Positions 5,501 through 10,608 are shown, counted from the stretch's first letter. The stretch: DNA of 12,025 bases from Oscillospiraceae bacterium UBA6409 (GCA_002438575.1 DJPP01000103.1:11106-23130), one strand, 5' to 3'. Notes: generated by a model from the letters alone, not told the origin. A program made the numbers and translations.

Positions 5501-5947
5501 ATGAAGAGGATCGCCGCAGCATTTTTGGCTGCACTTATGCTCATGTCACTGGTGGCTTGTGGAGAGAAAGAGCCGGAGATGACCGATGAGGAAAAAATAG
5601 CGTATATTGCCCGGCAGCTTGTGAACACCTCGTGGATGGTTCAGGGTAGTCCGTACAGCACAGTATATACGTTTACGATCAACTTTGACGAAGACCTGTC
5701 GTTTCACCTGTATGGGGAATCGCTCCTGCTCGGAAAGACCGAGGTGGAATGTGATGCGGACAGCGGTTACATTTCTGCGCGTGTTGACGCGACCGGTCAT
5801 GACATCCGCATAGAAACACGCGCTGGGAAGTGGAAGGTATCAATAGGCGTGCTGTGTGATGAAGACCTGAGACTTAAAGAGCTTGGTTACTGTGCGTTCG
5901 ACAGCGGCGGCGGCATAACCGTAACAGGAAATGCAGAAAAACTGTGA
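5501..5947 (+). CDS. Lipoprotein of unknown function
   Basis: The 148-aa product has a lipoprotein signal peptide with lipobox LVAC (Cys20), then an acidic linker (GEKEPEMTDEEK, 21-32) and a domain of about 115 residues rich in alternating beta-type segments (VYTFTINF, FHLYG, YISARVDA, IRIETRAG, WKVSIGVLC, ITVTG). That suggests a small beta-sandwich or lipocalin-like fold, but this is a guess from pattern. Two further cysteines, Cys119 and Cys131, could form a disulfide. It follows the first lipoprotein by 10 bases with GAGGGA before the ATG and precedes a membrane protein, so the three are probably made together and may act at the membrane as a set. No known family is recognised. Confidence 0.82.
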   Translation: MKRIAAAFLAALMLMSLVACGEKEPEMTDEEKIAYIARQLVNTSWMVQGSPYSTVYTFTINFDEDLSFHLYGESLLLGKTEVECDADSGYISARVDATGHDIRIETRAGKWKVSIGVLCDEDLRLKELGYCAFDSGGGITVTGNAEKL

Positions 5948-5963
5948 CAGGAGGGATATGCGC

Positions 5964-6422
5964 GTGTCAAATAATGGCAATGAGAAAGAGACCAGCCGGC
6001 ATAACCTTGGGACACTTTGTTTTCTGGGCGGTTTTGGGCTTATCGTACTGGTTTGCTTTGCCATGCACGGAGGCACGGCTTCAGCGGTTTTGGGCATGGT
6101 CGGCGTCGGCGGTATACTTGCCGGCCTGTTTCTGTGGGCCCACAACCGCAGCGCCGCGCAGATCCGGGAACAGCAGATGCTTGCCGAGGCGCAGGTGAAA
6201 TATATGGCGGCCAAGGTCAAAAGCGGCCAGCAGATCACAGAAAAAGACCTGGACGATATTTCCGGCCTGACAAAAGCGCGGCAGGAACAGGAAAAGAAGA
6301 AGGATACCGGGCGCATCGTCAAGGGAGCCATTGCGGGCGGTATTGTGGCCGGTGACGTCGGCGCGGTGGTGGGTGCTGTGGCTGCAAAAAACAAGATCGA
6401 CAACGAGAAAAAGGCGCGGTAA
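5964..6422 (+). CDS. Two-helix membrane protein with C-terminal glycine zipper
   Basis: This 152-aa protein has two likely transmembrane helices (about 15-34 and 39-60), a charged helical stretch (61-114; QIREQQMLAEAQVKYMAAK onward) and a glycine-zipper-like hydrophobic segment (121-140; GAIAGGIVAGDVGAVVGAVA). Glycine zippers mediate tight helix packing or oligomerisation in membranes, so a self-assembling membrane protein is plausible. GTG 5964 is preferred because AGGAGG (5949-5954) is 9 bases away; ATG 5958 has only a 3-base gap but cannot be excluded. It is the last gene of the lipoprotein operon, 16 bases after the previous stop. The centre shows the short-membrane-protein pattern common in phage- and plasmid-encoded proteins. 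Function unknown. Confidence 0.8.
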   Translation: MSNNGNEKETSRHNLGTLCFLGGFGLIVLVCFAMHGGTASAVLGMVGVGGILAGLFLWAHNRSAAQIREQQMLAEAQVKYMAAKVKSGQQITEKDLDDISGLTKARQEQEKKKDTGRIVKGAIAGGIVAGDVGAVVGAVAAKNKIDNEKKAR

Positions 6423-6443
6423 AAGTGTAGTTCCACTTTTCTT
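6421..6443 (+). terminator. Weak terminator of the lipoprotein operon
   Basis: AAAAGTG and CACTTTT form a 7-bp stem around TAGTTC, followed by CTT. The right arm is the first 7 bases of the right 34-bp direct repeat, so the hairpin exists only because the cassette joins the repeat here. Confidence 0.5.
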
Positions 6444-6467
6444 GCCTTTCCCGCGGAAATTTGCTAT
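6434..6467. repeat. Right 34-bp direct repeat flanking the lipoprotein cassette
   Basis: It is a perfect copy of 4698-4731, so the repeated unit spans 1,736 bp. This copy includes the promoter elements of the following reductase gene. Removing one unit by recombination would put the tRNA-Val promoter and this promoter back to back. Confidence 0.88.
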
Positions 6468-6470
6468 ACT
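6442..6470 (+). promoter_or_regulatory. Promoter of the fabG-type reductase gene
   Basis: TTGCCT (6442-6447) and TATACT (6465-6470) have a 17-base spacer. All but the last three bases of this promoter lie inside the 34-bp repeat. Transcription would begin near 6477, 27 bases before the ATG. Confidence 0.65.
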
Positions 6471-6503
6471 CACGGGGAAAGACTGTGAAAAGGGGATGAT
6501 TCC

Positions 6504-7238
6504 ATGGAAAAGATCGCGCTGGTGACCGGCTCCTCCCGGGGCATCGGACGGGCGGTGGCCCGCCGCTTGGCCGCCGAGGGCTACGCCGTGTGCGTCAACT
6601 ACCGGGTGCGGCAGGACTGTGCCATGTCGCTGGTGCGCGAGATCACCGCCGCCGGCGGCCGCGCCATGGTCGTGCAGGCGGACGTGGCGCACCGGGTACA
6701 GGTGAACGAGATGGTGCGGCGGGTGGAGGGCGAGCTCGGCCCCGTGTCGCTGCTGGTGAACAACGCCGGCGTGGCGGGGCAGGCGCTGTTCCAGGACATC
6801 ACCGATGCCCTGTGGCACCGGTATTTCGCCGTGAACGTGGACGGGGCGTTCCACACCATACAGGCGGTGCTGCCCCATATGCTCCACGAACACGCCGGGT
6901 GCATCGTCAACGTGTCGTCCATCTGGGGCCTGCGCGGCGCCAGCTGCGAGGTGACGTACTCCGCCACCAAGGGCGCGCTGATCGCGCTGACCCGTTCCCT
7001 GGCGTCGGAGCTGGCGCCCACGGGCATCCGGGTCAACTGCGTGGCGCCGGGGGTCATCAAGACCGATATGCTGGACGCTCTGCCGCCGGAGGTGCTGCCC
7101 CAGCTGGCGCAGGAGACGCCGATGGGCCGCCTGGGCACGCCGGAGGACATCGCCGCCGCCGTCAGCTTCCTGGCGGATGAGAAGGCGTCGTTCATCACCG
7201 GGCAGGTGCTCACCTGCGACGGGGGATTTATATTGTAA
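6504..7238 (+). CDS. fabG: SDR-family 3-oxoacyl-ACP reductase (FabG-like)
   Basis: The 244-aa product is a classical short-chain dehydrogenase/reductase of FabG length. It shows the Rossmann loop TGSSRGIG (8-15), a basic residue after the second strand (VNYR, Arg34) that favours NADPH, NNAG (86-89), and the catalytic set Asn111, Ser139, Tyr152 and Lys156 (YSATK), followed by PG (182-183) and the C-terminal CDGG. FabG enzymes reduce beta-ketoacyl-ACP in fatty acid synthesis. The gene stands alone here rather than in a fab cluster, so it could equally be a paralogue acting on another keto substrate. It has its own promoter and AGGGGATG before the ATG, and is convergent with the repressor gene on its right. 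Confidence 0.88.
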   Translation: MEKIALVTGSSRGIGRAVARRLAAEGYAVCVNYRVRQDCAMSLVREITAAGGRAMVVQADVAHRVQVNEMVRRVEGELGPVSLLVNNAGVAGQALFQDITDALWHRYFAVNVDGAFHTIQAVLPHMLHEHAGCIVNVSSIWGLRGASCEVTYSATKGALIALTRSLASELAPTGIRVNCVAPGVIKTDMLDALPPEVLPQLAQETPMGRLGTPEDIAAAVSFLADEKASFITGQVLTCDGGFIL

Positions 7239-7247
7239 GGGACAGCA

Positions 7248-7279
7248 AAGCAGCCCGCCTCGTTCGAGGCGGGCTGCTT
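7248..7279. terminator. Shared hairpin terminator between convergent genes
   Basis: A perfect 14-bp stem AAGCAGCCCGCCTC with its complement closes on the loop GTTC, between the reductase stop codon and the repressor stop codon. T-runs are short in both directions, so the hairpin strength probably carries most of the effect. Confidence 0.75.
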
Positions 7280-7281
7280 CG

Positions 7282-8037
7282 TTATATATGTCCCTCCGGG
7301 AGGGGCTGGGCGTGGAGCATCACCCGGCCGAAGCAGGTGAGGCTGCGGCCGCTGCCCCGGTGGAACACCACGTCCATATCCGCGCGCTTCCGGTTCAGGG
7401 AGAACAGGTATACCATACCCAGCGGGTCCCGGTAATACTGCTTGCACAGCATATCGCCGTCCACGCAGAAGATGCCCACGTCGCCGCTTTGCAGCGGGTC
7501 GTGGTTCACGTAGACCACGGCGCCGTCGGCAATGACCGGGGCCATGGAGTCGCCCTGTATCCGCACGGCCAGCTCCGCGCCGGGCGGCACATCGCCGGTG
7601 ACGGGGATCAGCTCATAGTCCTCGCCGAATACCGGCGCGGCAAAGCCCGCGGCGGCGGGCGATGTGTACAGCGGGATGACCCGCCTCTCGGCGGCGGGCG
7701 CGGCAGCGCGCAGGTCCTCCGTCATCTCCGTCAGGGCGTCCATCAGCGTGTGAACGGTCTGCCGCCCGGACAGGGGCAGATCCCGGTATTTGGCCAGCAG
7801 ACGGCGCTCCTCGTCGCTGTGGCCGCCGGAGACGGCGCGGTAGCTGCCCCGGTACAGATAGTTTGGCTCGGCCTCCAGCGCGTCAAACAGCCGCAGGAGC
7901 ACCTCCTCCTTGGGGGCGCTGATGCCCGTCTCGTAGTTGCCCACGGCGGATACGGACACCCCCAGCCGGTCGGCCAGCGCCTGCCGGGTCAGCCCCAGCT
8001 CCTCCCGCCGCCGCCGCATTTGTTCACCAAAAGACAC
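7282..8037 (-). CDS. LexA/CI-like repressor with HTH and S24 autocleavage domain
   Basis: The 251-aa product joins an N-terminal XRE helix-turn-helix (about residues 3-62; LTRQALADRLGVSVSAVGNY) to a C-terminal peptidase S24 domain. The self-cleavage features are present: Ala130-Gly131 in SPAAAGFAAP, nucleophile Ser164 in GDSMAP and Lys199 in MLCKQYY. Such repressors cut themselves when RecA filaments form after DNA damage. The GTG at 8037 is the start because AGGAGG (8051-8046) lies 8 bases upstream; the GTG at 8046 overlaps the ribosome site. Its gene is preceded by a promoter and three dyad operators. It is likely a phage-type CI repressor or a chromosomal relative rather than LexA itself. 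Its target genes are not obvious in this window. Confidence 0.92.
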   Translation of the reverse strand: MSFGEQMRRRREELGLTRQALADRLGVSVSAVGNYETGISAPKEEVLLRLFDALEAEPNYLYRGSYRAVSGGHSDEERRLLAKYRDLPLSGRQTVHTLMDALTEMTEDLRAAAPAAERRVIPLYTSPAAAGFAAPVFGEDYELIPVTGDVPPGAELAVRIQGDSMAPVIADGAVVYVNHDPLQSGDVGIFCVDGDMLCKQYYRDPLGMVYLFSLNRKRADMDVVFHRGSGRSLTCFGRVMLHAQPLPEGHI

Positions 8038-8078
8038 GCCGCGCACCTCCTCGACAAATACAGACTGCTTTTGACAGT

Positions 8079-8107
8079 ATACTACGCTGGATTTTTGGTT
8101 TTGTCAA
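8079..8107 (-). promoter_or_regulatory. Promoter of the S24 repressor gene
   Basis: On the minus strand, TTGACA (8107-8102) and TAGTAT (8084-8079) have a 17-base spacer. The first dyad operator (8114-8132) lies 6 bp upstream of the -35, a position where a bound repressor might activate as well as repress. Confidence 0.65.
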
Positions 8108-8113
8108 GGGATA

Positions 8114-8194
8114 ATCACAAGAAACTTGTGATTTTTGACTTGACATCACAAGTTTCTTGTGATACAGTAGCGTCATCAACAAGTTTCTTGGTTT
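8114..8194. promoter_or_regulatory. Three dyad operators at exact 31-bp spacing
   Basis: O1 is ATCACAAGAAACTTGTGAT (8114-8132) and O2 is ATCACAAGTTTCTTGTGAT (8145-8163), both perfect palindromes around a 3-base centre. O3 keeps the core CAAGTTTCTTG (8180-8190) with decayed outer arms. Their centres, 8123, 8154 and 8185, are exactly 31 bp apart, three helical turns. A half site TCACAAG recurs at 8208-8214. The divergent S24 repressor is the obvious candidate ligand (inference). Confidence 0.85.
8140..8168 (+). promoter_or_regulatory. Rightward operator-controlled promoter with no clear target gene
   Basis: TTGACA (8140-8145) and TACAGT (8163-8168) have a 17-base spacer that is almost exactly operator O2; O3 covers the expected start point. 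This is a tightly repressible promoter like a phage PR. Its transcript meets a hairpin terminator after about 125 bases. Confidence 0.65.
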
Positions 8195-8271
8195 TGAAAG
8201 GGGGGTGTCACAAGAATGCTGTGGCGTGGAGGAGGTGGATACACACGGCGGCGAAGGGGGCGGCAAAAACG

Positions 8272-8299
8272 AAAAGGGCACGCCGGGGCGTGCTCTTTT
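8272..8299 (+). terminator. Terminator of the orphan rightward transcript
   Basis: AAAAGGGCACGCC pairs with GGCGTGCTCTTTT through a 2-base loop, with one G-U pair. It ends on TTTT and would stop the transcript from the promoter at 8140-8168 after roughly 125 bases. Confidence 0.65.
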
Positions 8300-8357
8300 G
8301 CGGCGGGACGGGTCGCCTCCCTCGGGGCGTGCACATGGACACCGCAGCGTTGGCAAT

Positions 8358-8395
8358 AAAAATACCGACCGCCCTGACGGCTGATCGGTGTTTTT
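8358..8395. terminator. Hairpin beside the displaced tRNA-Tyr end
   Basis: AAAAA-T-ACCGA pairs with TCGGT-G-TTTTT, with a smaller CCG/CGG pairing inside. It occupies the same position relative to the tRNA-Tyr 3' copy as the working terminator does to tRNA-Tyr, so it may be an older or displaced tRNA terminator. Confidence 0.5.
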
Positions 8396-8412
8396 GGTGG
8401 GGGATGGTGGAT
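8390..8412. repeat. Displaced copy of the tRNA-Tyr 3' end
   Basis: These 23 bases are identical to 8485-8507, which are the end of tRNA-Tyr plus the start of its terminator. To the right, weaker resemblance to the T-arm and variable region continues (for example GCAT near 8425-8428 and CTCCG near 8419). So this is either an old attachment-site scar or a decayed tRNA-Tyr copy. Confidence 0.7.
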
Positions 8413-8457
8413 CTACCCCTCCGGGCATAAACCGCGGCTCCACCTGTCCCCCGCAAA

Positions 8458-8490
8458 TAAAAACCGCCCTGCTCACGCAAGACGGTTTTT
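8458..8490 (-). terminator. Terminator of the tRNA-Thr/tRNA-Tyr unit
   Basis: On the minus strand, AAAAACCG plus CTTGC pair with GCAGG plus CGGTTTTT, and the stem is followed by ATTT. It begins at the encoded CCA of tRNA-Tyr. Confidence 0.75.
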
Positions 8491-8574
8491 GGTGGGGGAT
8501 GGTGGATTCGAACCACCGAAGGCATTGCCAGCAGATTTACAGTCTGTCCCCTTTGGCCACTCGGGAAATCCCCC
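8490..8574 (-). tRNA. tRNA-Tyr (anticodon GTA)
   Basis: An 85-nt class II tRNA with long variable arm. The acceptor is GGGGGAT / ATCCCCC, the anticodon stem CAGA / TCTG encloses CTGTAAA (anticodon GTA), the T-arm is GGTGG TTCGAAT CCACC, followed by discriminator A and encoded CCA. Confidence 0.96.
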
Positions 8575-8593
8575 AGATATACGGGTATTCGAT

Positions 8594-8669
8594 TGGAGCT
8601 GGTGGACGGATTCGAACCCCCGACCTGCTGATTACAAATCAGCTGCTCTACCAGCTGAGCTACACCAGC
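8594..8669 (-). tRNA. tRNA-Thr (anticodon TGT)
   Basis: A 76-nt cloverleaf: acceptor GCTGGTG / CACCAGC, D-arm GCTC...GAGC, anticodon stem GCTGA / TCAGC with loop TTTGTAA (anticodon TGT), T-loop TTCGAAT, discriminator T and encoded CCA. The T-stem GGGGG / CCGTC contains a G-G mismatch and a G-T pair, so it is slightly imperfect. It is transcribed first, then tRNA-Tyr 19 bases later. Confidence 0.94.
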
Positions 8670-8687
8670 ATCTCACCAGCGAACCGT

Positions 8688-8716
8688 ATTATACCAGAGC
8701 TTTCCCGCAATGTCAA
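8688..8716 (-). promoter_or_regulatory. Promoter of the tRNA-Thr/tRNA-Tyr unit
   Basis: On the minus strand, consensus TTGACA (8716-8711) and consensus TATAAT (8693-8688) are separated by 17 bases, ending about 19 bases before tRNA-Thr. It is the strongest promoter in the window by match. Confidence 0.88.
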
Positions 8717-8812
8717 CAAGAAAGTTTATCAGGAAACAGAAAATTTACCGCTTTAAAGTTATACAGCTTTCACAAAGGAACCATGCAGAACAACGAAAGA
8801 GGGGGATCGCAC

Positions 8813-9046
8813 ATGACCTTATCACAACTTTCCGTCCAGTACGACGATAGCGCCGCGCTGGTGGCCGGGCGGCTGGCGCAGCTGCGCCTGGCCCTGCGTA
8901 CCACCGGCGATCAGGAGGAGGCCCGGCGTCTGCGCCGCCGGATCGCGGAGCTGCGGCCCATGCTGGAGCAGTGCCGCCGCCTGACCCAGCTGACGGCCCG
9001 CTACTACGACAGGAGCTTCTGCGGCTATGGCGAGTACCGCATATGA
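8813..9046 (+). CDS. Small coiled-coil protein upstream of a sigma-like factor
   Basis: The 77-aa product is mostly one amphipathic, Arg/Leu-rich helix (about residues 12-62; ALVAGRLAQLRLALRT, EEARRLRRRIAELRPMLEQC) with a short aromatic tail YYDRSFCGYGEYRI. No domain is recognised. ATG 8813 has GAGGGGG 7 bases upstream; an in-frame ATG at 8783 with AAGGA is an alternative. Its last 20 bases overlap the start of the following sigma-region-4-like gene in another frame, so the two are translated together and the helix could pair with that DNA-binding protein. Similar small-helix plus sigma-like pairs occur in Clostridia (general impression, not checked). Confidence 0.75.
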   Translation: MTLSQLSVQYDDSAALVAGRLAQLRLALRTTGDQEEARRLRRRIAELRPMLEQCRRLTQLTARYYDRSFCGYGEYRI

Positions 9047-9314
9047 CCCCATGGAGCGGGCGGGGCTTGAGTTCTGGCTCCATACCCAGGCCGGGGACAA
9101 CAGCGAACGCCGCCGCCGGCTGCTGCGGAACCTGCCCAAGGCCGTGGCCGCGGAGCTGACGCCCCGCCAGCGGGAGGTGCTGGCGCTGTACATGGAGAGG
9201 GACATGAACGTGACGCAGATCGCGGCGGTGCTGGGCGTCAACAAGTCCACGGTGTCCCGTTCACTGCACCGGGCGCTCCGCAGACTGGAGCGCTGTCTGC
9301 GATATAGCTTTTGA
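9027..9314 (+). CDS. Sigma-70 region 4-like DNA-binding protein
   Basis: The 95-aa product has a 40-residue charged lead and a helix-turn-helix of the sigma-70 region 4 / LuxR type at about 43-92: ELTPRQREVLALYMERDMNV, then TQIAAVLGVNKSTVSRSLHR. Region 2 of a full sigma factor is absent, so it cannot melt promoters alone. It is probably an accessory regulator or an anti-sigma/sigma-like partner. AGGAG lies 11 bases before ATG 9027, inside the preceding gene, and the 20-base overlap implies coupling. A second in-frame ATG is at 9051. A promoter for the next gene starts right after its stop codon. Target genes are unknown. Confidence 0.82.
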   Translation: MASTAYDPMERAGLEFWLHTQAGDNSERRRRLLRNLPKAVAAELTPRQREVLALYMERDMNVTQIAAVLGVNKSTVSRSLHRALRRLERCLRYSF

Positions 9315-9319
9315 TCCGC

Positions 9320-9365
9320 GGCGGAACGGGAAGTGCTTGACATTTCCCGTTCCGCCACATACTAT
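9320..9365 (+). promoter_or_regulatory. Promoter embedded in a 13-bp hairpin upstream of the YitT gene
   Basis: A perfect 13-bp inverted repeat (GGCGGAACGGGAA, 9320-9332, with 9344-9356) encloses 11 bases that contain the -35 TTGACA (9337-9342). The -10 TACTAT (9360-9365) follows after 17 bases. The hairpin could end transcription of the sigma-like gene, though it lacks a T-run, or serve as an operator for this promoter. Confidence 0.65.
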
Positions 9366-9421
9366 ATACGTACCGTACACGTGCCATATACGTACCGCAT
9401 ACGTATCCTGCCGGTATCACG
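9356..9421. repeat. Tandem 11-bp repeats with phased YACGTR hexamers
   Basis: Successive 11-base units are CACATACTATA, TACGTACCGTA, CACGTGCCATA, TACGTACCGCA, TACGTATCCTG and a decayed CCGGTATCACG. The hexamers TACGTA, CACGTG, TACGTA and TACGTA start at 9367, 9378, 9389 and 9400, exactly one helical turn apart. The array covers the -10, the start point and the leader of the YitT gene. Confidence 0.8.
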
Positions 9422-9454
9422 GACATTACCATGGAAGAAAAGGAGTATCGCTCC

Positions 9455-10336
9455 ATGTATCAGAAGCTTATGCACAACAAGAGCCTGCGCCTGATCGGCG
9501 GCCTGCTGGGCGGCCTGCTGCTCAGCGTGGCCATCAACGTGTTCATCGTGCCCCAGGGCCTCTACGGCGGCGGGGCCTACGGCCTGTGCCAGGTGATCCG
9601 CACCCTTCTGCAGCGGGAGCTGTCCCTCTCCCTGCCCTTCGACCTGGCCGGCGTACTGTATTTCTTCGTGAACATTCCCCTGTTTCTGCTGGCCTACAAG
9701 GCCCTGGGACGGGAGTTTTTCTGGAAGGCGGCGATCTGCACCGTCTGCAATTCCGTCTTTCTGGCGGTCATCCCCTCGCCGTCCACACCGGTCATTCCGG
9801 ACATCCTCACCAGCTGTATGGTGGGCGGCATCCTGGCGGGCTTCGCCTCCGGCCTGGTGCTGACCTGCGGCTGCTCCACCGGCGGTCTGGATATCCTGGG
9901 GCTGTATCTCAGCAAGAAGGGCAGCCGCTTTACCGTGGGCCGGTTCTCTATTTCCTTCAACGCCCTGCTGTACACCCTGTGCTTCTTCCTGTTCGACGCC
10001 ACCACCGCGATCTACTCCGCTATATATAATGTGCTGAGCAGCCTGTTTCTGGACCGCATCCACCGGCAGAACGTCACGGTCCAGCTGCTGATCTTCACCA
10101 AGAAAAACGATCCGCAGCTGCCCCGCTACATCATGGAGCAGCTGGACCGGGGCGTTACCAGCTGGACGGGCCGGGGCGGCTGGACCGGCGACGAGGTGCA
10201 GGTGCTCTGCGTCTGCCTGTCCAAGTATGAGATCGACACCCTGCGGGAGGTTCTGCGCCGGGTGGATCCGGAGGCCTTCTACATCGTGCAGGAGGGCGTC
10301 CATGCCGGCGGCAATTTCGAGCGCCACCTGGGGTGA
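9455..10336 (+). CDS. YitT-family membrane protein (DUF161 plus DUF2179)
   Basis: The 293-aa product has the two-part YitT architecture. A hydrophobic N-terminal part has five or six helices (about 12-33, 63-83, 90-108, 118-138, 165-182, with a GCSTGGLD loop at 139-146). A C-terminal cytoplasmic ferredoxin-like DUF2179 domain (about 207-288) includes RGVTSWTGRGGWTGDEVQVL. YitT proteins are widespread in Firmicutes; some are linked to transport or export, but no activity is certain. ATG 9455 is chosen because AAGGAG lies 10 bases upstream; the ATG at 9431 has no ribosome site. It is probably monocistronic, with a promoter at 9337-9365 and a terminator right after the stop. The leader contains an unusual 11-bp repeat array. 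Confidence 0.9.
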   Translation: MYQKLMHNKSLRLIGGLLGGLLLSVAINVFIVPQGLYGGGAYGLCQVIRTLLQRELSLSLPFDLAGVLYFFVNIPLFLLAYKALGREFFWKAAICTVCNSVFLAVIPSPSTPVIPDILTSCMVGGILAGFASGLVLTCGCSTGGLDILGLYLSKKGSRFTVGRFSISFNALLYTLCFFLFDATTAIYSAIYNVLSSLFLDRIHRQNVTVQLLIFTKKNDPQLPRYIMEQLDRGVTSWTGRGGWTGDEVQVLCVCLSKYEIDTLREVLRRVDPEAFYIVQEGVHAGGNFERHLG

Positions 10337-10355
10337 CAGTCTCCGAAAAAATCAC

Positions 10356-10386
10356 AAAACACCATCCTCGGGGATGGTGTTTTTTC
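10356..10386 (+). terminator. Terminator of the YitT gene
   Basis: AAAACACCATCC pairs perfectly with GGATGGTGTTTT around TCGG and runs into TTTTTT. It lies 20 bases after the stop codon. Confidence 0.93.
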
Positions 10387-10608
10387 TTACCTTTTCAGGA
10401 AACTGCGGGCGTGAAGGCGGTAACGTTTCCGACTTGTCCGCCGATAAAAAACGAAACCGGCGCAAACCGTTCTTACAGGCGGGACAGCACCTCGCGAAAC
10501 GAAAAAAACGGCAAGTGTCGGTAACGTTTCCAGACTACCACATTTTTTTGCACAAATCAACCAAAAATTTATACAAACTTAACGTTCAAAAATTGTTCAT
10601 TTTGCGGC
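10387..10608. other. Intergenic stretch with paired LacI-type operator candidates
   Basis: No gene is supported here. The 13-mer CGGTAACGTTTCC occurs at 10418-10430 and again at 10519-10531, 101 bp apart. GGTAACGTTTCC is a near-palindrome with a central CG, the shape bound by LacI/CcpA-family repressors. The rest turns AT-rich toward the promoter at 10609. Confidence 0.5.

Larger units (their letters stand above)
8169..8489. other. Gene-poor stretch between repressor operators and tRNA-Tyr
   Basis: Past the operators lie a purine-rich ribosome-site-like run (8197-8205), two short overlapping open frames (GTG 8205 to 8384, 59 aa; ATG 8216 to 8359, 47 aa) that look non-coding in composition, three hairpins and a displaced tRNA-Tyr 3' end. 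No gene here can be supported. If something was once driven by the rightward promoter, most of it is gone. Confidence 0.5.

Noticed and set aside
5840..6436. 198-aa minus-strand open frame opposite the membrane protein
   Set aside because: It lies antisense to a gene with signal-bearing neighbours and a good ribosome site, and has low-complexity Thr/Pro/Ala stretches.
8038..8046. GTG at 8046 as start of the S24 repressor
   Set aside because: Its first base is the last base of the AGGAGG ribosome site; the next in-frame GTG at 8037 has the normal 8-base gap.
8205..8384. Short frames downstream of the orphan promoter (GTG 8205, 59 aa; ATG 8216, 47 aa)
   Set aside because: A terminator hairpin lies inside both and the peptides look non-coding; kept only as a possibility in the findings.
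7177..8430. 417-aa plus-strand open frame
   Set aside because: It is the antisense of the S24 repressor gene in GC-rich DNA, and its His/Gln/Gly-rich sequence has no domain.
9362..10327. 321-aa minus-strand open frame opposite the YitT gene
   Set aside because: Its His/Gln/Ala/Gly-rich sequence is the typical antisense shadow of a GC-rich membrane protein gene.
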